NCBI RefSeq assembly: GCF_000165425.1 | Contig: NW_001799067.1 | Span: 130,867-194,866 of the forward strand | Source: Paramecium tetraurelia | Lineage: Eukaryota; Ciliophora; Oligohymenophorea; Peniculida; Parameciidae | Length of the DNA stretch: 64,000 nt | Direction of reading: 5' to 3' | In this document: positions 50,574-63,031 of the stretch, one piece after another | Numbering within the stretch: the stretch's first letter is position 1 | How the letters are laid out: the number at the start of each line of letters is the position of its first letter | Notes under the pieces: model-generated | Database searches by the model: none | What the model saw: only the letters and a program-made list of their open reading frames with translations | What the model was told of the DNA's origin: nothing | Translations under genes and position numbers: made by a program

Positions 50574-51485
50574 ATGAAAAAGACCACAGCCTTGACATAT
50601 TTTTCTATAATAGCATTTTCACTCACAACTTTTGTTTTCCTAATTAAGGGCAGCATTGATAGTTACGATTAATCCAATCTTTCCAAGAGTGAATGTCCTC
50701 AAAATTATACTGATCTTAAAGGAACTCACAAACTCTTAGCTAGAATAAATAGAGACAATACAAAGAATCCCCAGTATACATAGGTAATTGAAAGTTAGAT
50801 TTTAAGGGATTATTGTTTGTAAATTAGACATTTCTTCTTGAATCCTCAGGATAATATGGAAAAAGTTCAATTCATTATTTAAATTTGGATGATATCAATA
50901 ACTTAATCTTTAATTATGAATTGCCATCCAATTAATTTGGAGAAGGATGCGATATAATAAATAACAAAGTTTATCAATTGACTTGGTTAGAGAGAAAAAT
51001 GTAAGAATAATTAAATAATTTCAAGAAATGTATTCAATGCAGAGGATTTAAGTTTTATAAATGAGATGAAATTAGATGATAAAGTAGAGGCAGGATGGGG
51101 GTTAACCCACAGAGTTTTTAACGGAGAAATCTAAGTGTTGATAACAGATGGTTCCAATAAAGTGCATATAGCAGATGAAAATTTTAATGTTAAAGAGTCT
51201 ATTTAGATATTTGATGATAAAAAGAAGCCAGTCACTAACTTAAATGAATTGGAATATGTTAATGGAACCTTATTTGCAAATATCTATTTAACATCCAAGA
51301 TTGTTGCCATAGATTTAGAAAATAAGAAAGTCATAGCAACATATGATTTCCAAGGATTGGTTAAAGATGCTAATAGGAAAAAAAGAGATGAATGTTTGAA
51401 TGGTATAGCATATAATGAATATACTGATTCATTTTGGATAACAGGGAAAAATTGGGGATTTATTTAAGAGGTTAAATTACAATGA
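50574..51485 (+). CDS. Glutaminyl-peptide cyclotransferase (plant/bacterial-type, beta-propeller), membrane-anchored or secreted
   Basis: 287 aa with introns of 23 nt (GTAATTGAA...TTTAAG) and 25 nt (GTAAGAATA...TTCAAG). An N-terminal hydrophobic segment (TYFSIIAFSLTTFVFLIKGS) acts as a signal peptide or anchor. The enzyme part matches the glutamine cyclotransferase family: YTQGLLFVNQTFLLESSGQY (the YTQGL...ESSG.YG motif), FGEGCDIINNKVYQLTW, EAGWGLTHRVFNGEIQVL, LEYVNGTLFANIYLTSKIVA (E..NG..yAN...), LNGIAYNEYTDSFWITGKNW. These enzymes convert N-terminal Gln to pyroglutamate on secreted proteins. All signature stretches of the family that I know are present, and the length is normal. Confidence 0.9.
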
Positions 51486-51842
51486 ACTTTATATTTTACA
51501 TATGCAAGATTTAAATATGCACAACATTGTATTTCTAGAAATAAATAACATTTAAAATAAATTTTGACATGCTCCTTTAAATAAACAGTCTTCATTTATC
51601 ATTAAAATTCTTTAGATTAATAATTACTTAAAGTTGTTAAAAGCTAAATTGTATTAAAAATCTACTTGCAAATAATATATTAAAATGCAAAGAGCAGACT
51701 CAAATAATTTATTATGGAGAGTAAATTTGTAAGAATCCCTAGGGTTTTGAATTCTTTTAAATGCCAGACATTAATGAAAACTGATTGAATGAGTAAAGCA
51801 GAAAGGATTGTGATAATAAAATATATATTAAAAATTAAAATA
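51486..51842. other. Intergenic; one possible very short frame
   Basis: AT-rich 357-bp gap. A frame starting at the ATG near 51684 (MQRADSNNLLWR, then a possible 22-nt intron GTAAATTTG...CCCTAG and GFEFFQMPDINEN) would encode 25 residues; too short to call. Otherwise nothing seen. Confidence 0.4.
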
Positions 51843-54666
51843 ATGGGAAATGCTGTTTTATGTTAGGAACCAAAGAAAAAGCCGACAAGAGGTAAATAAA
51901 GCGATAGGGCTCCAAAAAAAGTTGAAATAAGTGAAAGTGCTCCTTAATCTCAAAGAGTGTAACAGCAACAATAAGTGAAAACTCCAAAAACTTAATAAGT
52001 TGATAGTTATAATTGTCAAGTTCATTCTGATGAACCAATAAAAGCTGTTTGTATGTGTGATGATTGCTAACACAATAATAAAATTTTATGTGTAGAATGC
52101 TTGATAGATTATCCTTGTAGCAAGAAACTCCGAATTTCAGATTATCTCAGACATTTACGAAGCTGTTTATCAAAGGATGCATAGGAGGCATTTATGGAAT
52201 TGTTCGATGAGAAGAATCAGGTTAAGTCTGATTTGAATAGGCAAATTACGGCTGTGATTGAGATGGTGTTAACTAAATTGTCATCTATTGGATAACAATA
52301 TGTTCCAATTTTGATTACCAATTATTATTGGGCCTCTTAGAAACTACCATTGAAATTGAAAGAGTCTACGATACATTAGCTTGAGCTTATTTTAGAGAGT
52401 CTCTTCACAATTATAATATGACTATTTTAGATAAGGCAAATGAGGCTCATTCAGAAACTCTAGATTTTGCAATCTATTTAATTCAGAACAAAGGAGTAGT
52501 GGAGACAATGTGCGAATAAATAGAGAGGAAGAAAAATAAAATAACAGAATTTTCAAATGACTTTGTATTTAAGTTTAATTAAGTAGTAAACAAATATTTG
52601 ACAGCAATAGAAGTAATTGATTAACACTTATTATAGTTTTTATTTCACCTATTGACCACCCCCATGGAGTATCTATTAGACGAGGATTAGAAGCCCTAAT
52701 TAATGAACAAGAGAGTCGCTCAAAATAAGGATTAATCAAATATACAAAGCAGAATTAAATAGAATGAAGATAAATCAAATATCACTTCTCCAAAGGAGTC
52801 TTAACAGTTAAATAATTAGTAAAACTAATAATAGCAACAGAAAATAAACTTCAAGTGTTTGGCACATAATTAAGAAGTAAAATTCAATTAAAATTAGATA
52901 GGTGTTAGCCATTTGTGTGAAAATAGATTGTCAACATAAGGATAGAAAAATGTGTGCAGATTGTTTAATAGACACAAAATGTGTGGACAGAATGAAGATG
53001 AGTGAGTTTAGTGCTAGACTAAGTAGGATTATGAATAAGGAGATCATTGAACAATTGGCTATTCCTTGGGATGACTTAAGTATCCACAAAGGGATCGAAA
53101 AGCTATTTAGTACAGCTGGAGATAACATTAAAAATACATTAACAGAATAAATTGTTACTGTTAAAGATATGTTCGTCAAATATCATTTAATAGAAGATTC
53201 TACTCCTAAGGAGTTGAGAGGATAGTTTACTAAGGAGTACTTTGATCAATTTATACATATGATGACTGTATAGTATATTATTTAAATTACCTTTTTTAGA
53301 AAAATAGCATCAAATAACCCTGCTGTCATATTAGGAATCAAGTTCATTAACAATAAATAGTTAATAGACAACATGTTGAGTGCCATAGTCAAGACTGAAC
53401 AAGTGTTACCTAAAAAGGCTGACAAATTACAACACAAACTAGTCAGTGTTAGTTAATTGTTTTTGGAGAAGATCCAAAATCTGATGGATCTTTATAAATA
53501 ACATGGTGAGATAGAAGCCATCTAAAAATAATATCAACTGTTGAATAATGAGCCATTTTGTTTAGAAGAAAGCATATATAAAATAAAATAAGATGGTAAG
53601 AGTTTGAGTGAATGGGAACCCTTTCACTTTTTTAAACCATCTGATAAAAATATTATTGATGTGTGTTTTGTTAATGAAAACCTAGCAGCCATAGCAATTA
53701 TTGATGGAACTATTATCATTTACAATGTAAATTTAAAAAAACCTACTCAAGTTTTAAAACATGGGATATTTGTTTTTTCCTTGAGAGCCTTCTAATTTAA
53801 TGGATAATCGGTATTACTTTCTAGTGGATATTCTCCATAAACAGGTAATTCATTATGTAGTTGGGATTTAAAAAGTTTGAAGCCAACATTTATTGTATCA
53901 TAGGCTCATAACAACTCGATTAGAAAAATAAAATATTTGCATATCAATCCTCAATTCTCACAAAACTTCTTTAGTAACAATAACACAACGGTAGGTTAAC
54001 TAGGCAGTCAAGTATCTTAGACTGGAAGCATGAATAGCATATTCATAGATATCGATGAGTAAATACTTTCCTGTTCTGATGATGGAATTATTAAATTGTG
54101 GAAGATAGACACTAATTTAAAACTCGTTGAAGAACAAATACTAAAATAAGGACAACAAGTCTTGGATTTCACTCTATTAAATGGTTGTATTCTAGTTTCT
54201 GCAAATAATGATAAAACTGTATCAATATCATTACCATTTTCCAATATCAATCCATTTTAATACATCAACGATGATTGTCTTGTCTATGCTGTTTCCCCAA
54301 TCGACTAACTAATTTCAAAAAAGAAATAGACAGTCTAATAAAAGTTTATTACTGGTAACGAGAAGGGCATTGCTAAAATATTCTAATGGTAAAATGGAAG
54401 AGCTGTAATTATGAAATAACTAAACTTACACGAAGATAAAATTACTAAAATTTCTATGTATGGCTTCATAATACATTAGGTTATAACCAGGATTTATAGC
54501 AAGCGTAAGCAACGATAAATCAATAAGTTTAACATTAATACAATAGGCTAAGGTACTTACCAAAATAGAGAAACATGAACATGGAATTGTCTCATTTGCT
54601 TACCTCAAAGCTAATGGATTTATGATAACAGCTGATCAAGGAGGAAATGCTATACTTTGGAGATGA
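51843..54666 (+). CDS. Double B-box-type zinc-binding / coiled-coil / WD40 protein
   Basis: 905 aa with introns of 32 nt (GTCTCTTCA...TTTTAG), 25 nt (GTAAAATTC...GATAG), 27 nt (GTATATTAT...TTTTAG) and 22 nt (GTATGGCTT...CATTAG). MGNAVLC at the start suggests myristoylation and palmitoylation. Two related B-box-like Cys/His modules are visible: CQVHSDEPIKAVCMCDDC... at about residue 55 and CLAHNQEVLAICVKIDCQHK at about residue 310, each continuing to a CxxC. Helical linkers lie between and after them. The C-terminal ~330 residues form WD40-like blades: AAIAIIDGTIIIYNVNL, SCSDDGIIKLWKIDTNL, SANNDKTVSISLP and ITADQGGNAILWR ending the protein. This TRIM-like B-box with WD40 arrangement lacks a visible RING. 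It may be a membrane-associated scaffold; function unknown. Confidence 0.8.
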
Positions 54667-54938
54667 ATATTAATTATTAAAATATATAAATTGTTCTACT
54701 AAAACTTTGAGAAATAACAAATCATAATCATCAACAAATATTATATCTTCTTATCAAATACTACAAGATAATCACTATTTTGTAATTCATATTTTTAATA
54801 TTTATATAAAACTATTCTAAAATAAGAATTACTCAATTTTTCTTTTATTAAGCTATAATAATAAGACGATTTGTTGGTTTCCCCTTATGTTATTAGTATT
54901 TACTATATATTATTAAAATTATTTGTTTAATAACTTAT

Positions 54939-55567
54939 ATGAGTGATTAATTAAATTTTAATCTTAAACTTTTTAGAGAAAGGATAACTGATAAATACTA
55001 AAGAAACTCTTCAAATACAAAGATAGGACAAAGCAATTAATTAAGTAGTCAAAGAAAATCATACAAACTAAAGTAATTTTTAATTTTATTGTAGAGCTCC
55101 AAATCTTGATTCATTTAGTAGCAGATGGTAAAATGGCAGTGTTAATCAGTTCAAACCAGATTCCCGTGTTTGTTCTCCAAAACACTTATAATCCCCTGAA
55201 ACTTATCATGGAATGCAATAGAAGTTAAAATAAAATTTATTTTAGAATAAAAACTATAACAACTTCTCCTTAGAGATTTGATAGTAATCGTTTTGGACAT
55301 CCTTTACGAAGTCCTTAATCTTTACTTATACCATTTTAGGGATCTTATTAATCACCTAAAGCATAAACTGATAGAAATGAATTTTAAGAATTAAAAAGAT
55401 ATAACTCCAATAATGATATTACTGAAATGGTACCTTTCTATGATTTAGTTAATATAAGGAATAAATTAGAAAGTTGTGATATTAAGTCTGCACATATATC
55501 ACCTACTTATCTCAATGAAATTGTGAAATTAGCACAAAAAATCAATACATAATTATAGAAAAAATGA
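54939..55567 (+). CDS. Hypothetical Ser/Asn/Gln-rich protein (194 aa)
   Basis: ATG 54939, TGA 55565-55567, with introns of 22 nt (GTAATTTTT...TTGTAG) and 22 nt (GTTAAAATA...TTTTAG). It begins MSDQLNFNLKLFRERITDKY and is polar and probably disordered through FKPDSRVCSPKHLQSPET and GSYQSPKAQTDRNE. SP and TP dipeptides suggest phosphorylation by proline-directed kinases. The last 60 residues are helical (VPFYDLVNIRNKLESCDI). No known family. Confidence 0.65.
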
Positions 55568-56184
55568 TAATGTTAAATATATTTTTAAATAATATTATTA
55601 AATGTAGCCACAGAATTGCTAATTCTACTATTATTTAACAGTTGTCAAAGATGGTCTAATAATCTGAAGATTTTCATTTCCATTCTCTTAAATTCTCAAA
55701 GAATTATTAATAACTGTCTATTTATTATTCTTTGATTTTTGGAACTTGAAATAAAAATGTTTAAGAGAAAAATCTTTAAAATTCAATTTATAATGACCTC
55801 AAGAAATTATTATATTGAATTTTATAGCTATCCAAATTGAAATTTGTGTTGAATTGTTAAATAAAGTTGTAATTGTTAATTTTATTTTATAATTATCCAA
55901 ATAGGAATGTTTAATAACAGTCAGATGAGTTGATATAACGAGAATAGTAATTTTTGATATTAATCTAGAAAACAAATTTTATTTATTGAATGGGTATTAA
56001 ATCAATTACTTTAAGATTTTTCTTTTATTTACAAGAATAAAAGAACTTGTATTGAAATAGAAAATCTAAGTTATTCAAATTGAGGCTCTTCTCTTAAGAT
56101 TTCAAAGTCCATTGATTTTTTGCAAAGCAAAATTTATGATAATTTGTTAATAACTTTGCTGACATAATCAAATTTTATTTTTAT
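55568..56184. other. Intergenic, no gene seen
   Basis: About 620 bp between convergent stops. AT-rich, with TGA in all frames and no protein-like run. Confidence 0.5.
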
Positions 56185-56595
56185 TCACATATAGGTATCA
56201 CTAAATTCCTAAGAAACCCTTTGCCACTACGTTTATTAGCTTTTTTCTCTTCCTTTGAATGAGGTCAATTGCTTCCGATATGATGTTACAGCCTTTCGCT
56301 TTCCTTTCTCATTGTTGGGAATTATTCTCACATTTATCATCTAGTAATTCTTAATCTTAAATTCAAATGGATTATAAAACTTGGATTCCAAGGTTTAAAT
56401 ATTTTTATTTTTTGGGGTTCTCTTTTTTAACATAAAATCTAATTGCTGAATCAATGGATCAAACCTAATTTATCTGGAGATTTCATCTTCACTCGTATAT
56501 TGTGATAAGGAAAACGACTTAAAATTTTACCTTCGGGTAGTCAAAGAACTGCTTCTGATTTAAGATTGAATTTATGATCGACAAAAAGTTTACAT
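56185..56595 (-). CDS. Hypothetical basic protein (136 aa)
   Basis: ATG 56595..56593, TGA 56187..56185, 137 codons, no intron. It starts MQTFCRSQIQSQIRSSSLTT (basic, Ser-rich), followed by SEDEISRQIRFDPLIQQLDF and a Lys/Arg-rich second half (IIPNNEKGKRKAVTSYRKQL). G+C is higher than in the surrounding sequence. Probably a small soluble, nucleic-acid- or cytoskeleton-associated protein, but no domain is recognised. Confidence 0.6.
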
Positions 56596-57828
56596 TAACT
56601 TAAATTATAAAATTTATTAGAATTATTTGTTACTAAATTGTCAATGCTAACTTAATGATCTTCATTTAAATTTAAATTAAGCATAACTTACATAATTTTA
56701 ACATAACATAATATGACAAAGTAAAATTAAATTTTTTAAATTATGCAAAAACCAAAAAATCCCTTAACAAATTATTATATAAAGATAGAATTTTTATTTA
56801 TTTAATGTTTTTTGATACTAACTAATTATTTCTAAAAGAGGGAATCTTGTAAATGCTAGTTCAACTATAAAAATGTTATAAATTTTAGATCAATGACTAT
56901 CCAAGTTATTGTTTCTTAATTTTTATGTATAAAGAATATAAATTAAATATTAGATAATTTTTATATTAATATTATAATAAAATGCTTCAAAAAATCTTGA
57001 AAGTTTGCTTATATTTAGAATGCTGAGCTTATCATATTTCTAATAAAGGAACTTAAATCTCCAAAAAAAAGATATATAAAAGCTAAGAATTTAATTTAGA
57101 ATCTTTTCATATTCTTATATTTATCTACTGTCTTTGTTATATTTCTTTCTTGCTTTTAATTTCAGCATGAGGAAAAAAATTAAATCCTTTTTATTTTTTC
57201 CTTTTATCCTCTTTAATATAAGAAATTTCAATTTCCTCTCGACTGATAGAATTAAATCAATTGCATCCTATATAGTAGGATACCAAATAATATTTATCCT
57301 GATAAATCATTCAATAAAGCTTAAAGCTATGATGATAATAATAAATACAATAGATATAAAGATTTAAATGTTTTAAAGAGGAAGAAAAACTTATAAAAAC
57401 GCAATGCTTGTTGTTAATAGACAAAATTAGAGAAGCTAATCAAATATTTGATTTAAATGATAGAAATTTATTAGTAAATAAAAACTACTATATGAATTAC
57501 TTCAGAAGGGTAGTCAAATAATGTAGTAATCATGTATAAAATCCAGGTCAAATAACTTTTTATTAATTGTAAAAATCAATTATATAATATTCAATTATTA
57601 TTAAATATGATCACACTAACATGAATAATTTTGTTTTTTAGATACTATCTAATTCTTAAATGCTATAATATAATAACTACATAGAAATTCTTTTATGATT
57701 TTATATGATAATTTTTATTGAATAATTTTTGAAATATAATTAAATATATATCAAAAATAAATCCATTTATTTTTAATTGCAATTAAGAATTAATTTCATA
57801 AATAAAAATTAATAATAACTATCTGTTA
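56596..57828. other. Gene-poor AT-rich stretch with one doubtful minus-strand frame
   Basis: 1.2 kb. On the minus strand, a purine-rich frame at about 56890-57305 reads LILSVERKLKFLILKRIKGK and further lysine-rich helix, with TGA at 56892..56890. It lacks an ATG in frame and could only be joined to an upstream ATG by a 16-nt intron, so it is a doubtful gene or relic. A plus-strand frame in the same place (MRKKIKSFLFFPFILF) is more likely its shadow. The remainder shows only AT-rich sequence. Confidence 0.35.
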
Positions 57829-58998
57829 ATGAACATAAACTATTGCAGTCCTAATTTCTAATTTGAGAATCGAACTCCTCTTAAAGATTACACTTCTAAT
57901 GTTGACAATATTAAATAAGCCAAAAATAGGATAGCTGAACTACAACATATTATTCATGAGTTAAACAAATCTAATGGAAAAAAGTCTGTTTCTCCCTTAG
58001 CAAAAAGTCCTGTTAAGGTTAATGTACCCATCGAGTACCATGGTACTTCCAAAAAGTAAAGTCCAAGATTTTAAACTCCAGAAACAAAATAAAGAGAAAT
58101 GAGAATTGTAAGTGAAAATGTCAAAATGCAAACTGAAAATATTCTTGAACAAGGAATCTTGCAAGGAGTGCTACCTGACAATTTACTTGAAAAATCAATT
58201 GAAAATTACACTCTATCAAAAGTACTTGGATTAGGTTCATATGCTATTGTAAGATTAGCATAAAAAGGATCATTATTTTGTGCTATTAAAACTTATGAGA
58301 AGGCTAAAATTAATGATTAGCAAAAACGTAAAAATGTGTGTAGAGAAGTGAAGATTTTATCTAAATTAAGACATCCCAATATTATTAAATTGGTCGGAGC
58401 TTGTGAAACCTAAGTATAATTACATGTCATTATGGAATATTACAGTGCAACTTCATTAAATTCCTTCATCAAATAACAACCGCAGAAGATGCTTGATGAA
58501 AATGAGGCTAAATACATTTTCATTTAAATTGTAGATGCCTTAAGATACTGTCATCACAAGAGTGTTGTTCATAGAGATCTAAAATTAGAGAATATTCTTA
58601 TTGATCCATTGAATAACCAAATTAAAATTATTGATTTTGGGTAAAATAATACTTATTCTTCCAATAGATTTTCAATAGCTATTGATCCTTAGAGTAGACT
58701 TAACATATTTTGTGGGACTCCATCATATATGGCACCAGAAATAGTTAATAAGTAAACCTATAGTTTTCCTGCTGATGTTTGGGCTTTGGGCATATTACTT
58801 TTCAAAATGACAACAGGACAGTTTCCATTTAAAGGTAATGATGATAAGGATTTATATAAATCTATCAATAGCGGAAAGATAGAATATCCTTAAACTATGT
58901 CATTCCAATTAAAAAATTTAATCAAGAAAATCTTGAATACTAGCTAAAATGAACGACCCTCACTCAAAGAGGTAGCTTTAGATGAATGGCTTTAATGA
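57829..58998 (+). CDS. Serine/threonine protein kinase (CAMK/AMPK-MARK-like)
   Basis: 380 aa with one 27-nt intron (GTAAAATAA...CCAATAG) directly after the DFG motif. A 120-residue N-terminal extension ([20 protein letters not shown]; Ser/Pro/Lys-rich) precedes the kinase domain: [12 protein letters not shown]-loop, [75 protein letters not shown] and a C-terminal [14 protein letters not shown]. All catalytic residues are present. The domain nearly reaches the C-terminus, so there is no regulatory tail; regulation may lie in the N-terminal extension. Substrate unknown. Confidence 0.9.
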
Positions 58999-59574
58999 TT
59001 TAATATTACTTATTATTATTTAATATATTATATTTCATTTTCATCAAAAATTAGAATTTATATAAATTGAAAAAACACTTATTTTCAATATTTATGCTAG
59101 AATGCAATATAAATTAAAATTAAAATAGATACATCTACTCAAGTCAACGTAAATATTGAAGTTCTTCTGAATAACAAAGATATAATTTAATATTAGTTTC
59201 TATAAATTCAAAAATAATTCTATTTTCGTTTCTTACCACAAAAATCAATTGCTTTATAAGGAAGTTGATATAAGATCGGGTGAATTCGAGCACAAATTTT
59301 GTAATAGGTTCATTCTAACACGAATGCATCGATTTTATATTAATATTCTAGGTAATTTCTAGATTAAATTGAATTATAGTATCATGATATTTTTTGAGGA
59401 ACTACAATGATTCTGTTTTCATAAGAAGGCTAAAATAGTTTTCCCATTTTTTATTTATCATTTTTATTCAACATTATGTTAAGAACCTATTTGTTCTACG
59501 GTTTTTTGGCGTCTATAAAAATAAAATACATTAGTTAAATTAACAATATTTTTAATTACATCAAATATTATTTT
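58999..59574. other. Intergenic, no firm gene
   Basis: 575 bp, AT-rich. A plus-strand stretch reads VNVNIEVLLNNKDIIQY and FYFRFLPQKSIAL without an ATG and ends in TGA; too weak to call. No RNA gene seen. Confidence 0.4.
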
Positions 59575-59993
59575 ATGGGAAAGGTTCACAAACAAAAAGG
59601 ATATAGATTGGAAAATGGAATTTCCAAAAAAGGGTTTGTTGAATTCAGAAAAATGCTTGGAATGCCATAATTTGAAATGGCGCATGAAAATAATAATCTA
59701 ATGAAAATCTAAACATTACAGATAAATATTGAGAATGATGATAAGTGGATTAATACATATGTAATTTTATTAACTTATTTAATTAGAAACCAACACCTGA
59801 AGTTAAATTGTAAAAATATCTCTTACATTGTAAGAACAGTGATCAATCGATTATTTCTTCTTTAAATAAGGTTGATCGCTTTCTTAATCAATAAGGAAGA
59901 CATAAAACTATTGGATAAGGCAAAGATGAGGAGATACAAAAAAAATAAAATAGTTTAAGTACTGAAGTTTAGTATTCTAATAAAATTGCTTGA
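59575..59993 (+). CDS. Small hypothetical protein (130 aa)
   Basis: ATG 59575, TGA 59991-59993, one 26-nt intron (GTAATTTTA...AATTAG) near 59760. It starts MGKVHKQKGYRLENGISKKG (Gly at position 2 could be myristoylated, but the following residues are not a typical signal). It is polar and Lys/Gln-rich, with a short HCKNSDQSIISSLNKVDRFL segment. No domain recognised. Confidence 0.65.
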
Positions 59994-60702
59994 ATTGATT
60001 ATTAGTAATATTTATAATTATATCTATACAATACTTAAACCTTATTATTATAAGTTTATCATTTTGCCTTCATATTTTCTTTCAGTTTAAAAATTGGTAA
60101 TCTCTAGTAAAATATAACATTCTACTATTTTTTGAGGGGAATTCAAATGATTCTAATCTAAGAATTCATACTCCAAACCAAAAATTAATTTATATCATTA
60201 CCCAACCTAAAGTTTGATTTATTGATATACAAAAAAAAAAATAGATATTTAATAGAAAAAGATTGGCTTTAATACTTTTAGAATTTGAAGGAAAAATAGT
60301 GTTCACTATTTTATAAATTAGAGTAAGTCTATTATTATAACATGATTGTTTTGTGTAAATATTTTATTTGAATAAAAAATCTTAAGAATTTAATTAAAAT
60401 ATTAGTACATTATTTTCTTAAAATTCGAATCATTTTATCAATATCAAGCGAGAGAATACAAAGAAGACAGATATTTATTGTTTAGGGCTGATTGATCGAA
60501 AATTTGAATTCTGATTTAATGATGAGAGCTGCATTGATCAAATTACTCATTAATTGTATACTTTTCTATTATATTAGATTTCTTACTTTATTATAATTAT
60601 TTCTAATTTTTTATATCTTTAATGTAAGATTCTTAATCTCATTTTAAAGGTTTAGCATATAATAATTTCTTTAAATAGAAAAATTTATAAAAATTTAATA
60701 AA
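59994..60702. other. Intergenic, no gene seen
   Basis: About 710 bp of AT-rich sequence with short poly-A runs (for example near 60232). No coding-like frame. Confidence 0.5.
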
Positions 60703-62152
60703 ATGAAACAATTAATGCTTAACATGGTGAAAACCTACAAGCAAATGAACAAACCAGATGATAAACAAAATATTAAAAAATATGGGAGCATCTAATATCC
60801 AGAATGCTCCTTAGGAGGAAATCATAGTGGAGAAATATTGAGTTTAATTTGTTTAGAGAAAGAGTGTTAATAAAACCAAATATTATGTTGTTGCATATGT
60901 TAAGAAGAATTTCATAAGGGACATTAACTGAAACCACTAAAGTTACTGTTATGCGAATATGATTAAAAACAAAGGTAATGCAATTTCAAAATATTTAGAG
61001 AATTTCAAAGTGTAACTTTAAAATAAAGTGAAAAAGATCTTCTAGTAAAAAAGATTAATGAATAAGAAATTATATCTTTAGAATAAACTCGAGACCTCTA
61101 ATAGTAAATTGTTTAAAAATTGAATAAAATTTAGGATCATTAAAAATAATTTTTTGAAAATTTGCGAAAATTGGTAAAATTAAGAGAAATAGACAATGGA
61201 AATACATGTAAATAAACATAATGATATTTTAAAGCTTTGGTAATTGAAAATATACTCAATAACTAAGAAAATAGTTAATTATTCGGAAAATTTGTAAAAG
61301 AGCTATTAGATGCGTTGATAATTTAAGAATTACCTGATTAAGATCTAGGTTATGAGGAATTAAATAAAGCATTTGATTTTCACATTAAAGATTAAAGTGA
61401 TTGTATAAGACAACTGGAGAAACAAATATTCATCGGAGTTCAATAATAGATAGAATTTCTGATGTAGAAGACATCAAAATCTGTAGTCTAATAATCCTAT
61501 CAATTTTAATTCTTGCCCAACAATAAACACCATTAGGTAGATATAGTTGAGCCTAAAATTGTAAAAGGTAATTTATATTGATCAATATCCTCAGCAAGCT
61601 AATCTACTCATGGATACAAATTTGCAGTTATGAATCCAAGTTTGGATAAAAACAAGGTTACAGTTTTTGGATTCAAATTGAATGTATAAATGCCATAAAT
61701 ATTAGAATGTTCATTCAAGTAATTGGTTAGCTGTTGGTGCTTGTCATTTATCTGTAGTATAGAGTAAGCAATTTGGATTTGCATTTTAATCTCTTGGACA
61801 TGGTGGATATTTGGTGTCATCAAATGGGGGTGCTTGGTCAAGTACAACTGCAAATCAAAATAACGTTGTTAAGTGTTTCAAGTTTGCTAAAGGTGATGTG
61901 ATAGTCTGCACTTATGACCCTAAGAATGAAACTTTGACTTTTAAAAAATAGAAAGTAACTCATTTATTTACTTAGACAAAAACAATATTCAAATTGGATG
62001 TGCCAAAATCTGATAATGATCTACACCCTTGTGTTCTATTTTATTATGCCTTAGATGAAGTTGAATTTATGTCATCGGATGCAATAAATAAATTGAATCC
62101 ATCTGATGCAATAAATATATTGAATCCATCTGATACAATAAATGGATTATGA
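60703..62152 (+). CDS. Cys-rich N-terminus / coiled-coil / SPRY-like protein
   Basis: 457 aa with introns of 27 nt (GTAAATAAA...TTAAAG), 27 nt (GTAATTTAT...CCTCAG) and 22 nt (GTATAAATG...TATTAG). The first 100 residues contain a Cys/His cluster (YPECSLGGNHSGEI, CCCICQEEFHKGHQ) that resembles a B-box-like zinc site. A coiled-coil segment follows (KKINEQEIISLEQTRDLQQQ). The C-terminal ~150 residues look like a SPRY/B30.2 domain: KVTVFGFKLNNVHSSNWLAV, SLGHGGYLVSSNGGAWS, GDVIVCTYDPKNETLTF. The order B-box-like, coiled coil, SPRY is that of TRIM proteins without a RING. The very C-terminus is a 9-aa tandem repeat (SDAINKLNP-type), see the repeat entry. Function unknown. Confidence 0.75.
62073..62149 (+). 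repeat. 27-bp tandem repeat, ~2.9 copies
   Basis: Units at 62073-62099, 62100-62126 and 62127-62149 (partial). Copies differ at a few bases. Each unit encodes 9 residues of the type (P)SDAIN.LN; the last copy carries the stop codon just after it (62150-62152). A recent local duplication at the end of the SPRY gene. Confidence 0.85.
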
Positions 62153-62187
62153 GTATTGTTTAGATTTTATTATTTATATTTAAAATT

Positions 62188-62552
62188 ATGGATAATCTTT
62201 ACGCAGAAGAAATAAGATAGCGATATCATTCTTCCATGACTTACTAAGAATACTTGGACACTTATGATAAAGCTCCACCTAAACCTTAAATTAGGTATTC
62301 TGCTGATTAATTAATATTTTAAGACCCAAAGAAACTCCTTAATTACTCGAACCATTAATCTTAGAAGGACACAGAGGCCCTAAAATATAATAATAAAAAT
62401 TGACTGTCTATTCTCCTGACGATGTCATTTTTGAAGAATCAGAAACGGATGAGAAACCTAAGGTGCTCACTCATGTTTCATGTTAGAGAGCATTAAAAGA
62501 ACATGTATATAAATAATAATCTTAAGAATATTAGAATTAGAAGTTAGAGTGA
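62188..62552 (+). CDS. Small hypothetical acidic protein (111 aa)
   Basis: ATG 62188, TGA 62550-62552, with a 29-nt intron (GTATTCTGC...TTTAAG). It begins MDNLYAEEIRQRYHSSMTYQ and contains PPKPQIRPKETPQLLEPLIL, LTVYSPDDVIFEESETDEKP and a helical end. Without the intron the first frame ends early at a TGA; with it the length is whole codons. It starts 35 bp after the SPRY gene. Coding may continue past 62552 (see next entry). No family. Confidence 0.55.
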
Positions 62553-63031
62553 GAATTTAGGATTTTCAGTATTTCGATTTTTGCAATAAAAGAAAAGTAA
62601 ATTCCCATGATTCATGAATCTTATACATTGATCTCTTTCAACACTTCTCTAAAATTGATTGCCTACTAACAAAATTATTATAAAGAACTCTCAATGATTT
62701 ATTACTTTAGAATTCCTGATCTTTTAGAGATTCTTTGGAGTATATAAATAAATCAGAATAAGAACAAAATGATTCTCCTCTAAACATCTTATATTCACCT
62801 TCCAATTTAAACGTTAATATATACATTCATAAATTTTACAATAAATCCATTCCATGTTTTCTTAAATAGAATTATCATATCGAAGTTAAAAGTATCAAGA
62901 GACACTGTTAATTTTATTTTGATATTTAAAATTAAAATTGACAATATTATCTAAAATTTTAATAACATATTTTATATTTAAATTTTAAATAGAGATTCTT
63001 TTATTGTTATTTAAAATCAACTCAATCTCCT
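62553..63031. other. Intergenic or unresolved coding sequence
   Basis: About 480 bp between convergent genes. Plus-strand segments near 62560-62900 read DFQYFDFCNKRK and SLEYINKSEQEQNDSPLNIL, which look like protein but are in different frames without usable introns. They may be an unresolved gene, a relic, or chance. The right part is plain AT-rich sequence. Confidence 0.35.

Noticed and set aside
57134-57367. Plus-strand hydrophobic frame (RKKIKSFLFFPFILF...)
   Set aside because: The opposite strand is purine-rich and more protein-like here; neither has a complete gene structure.
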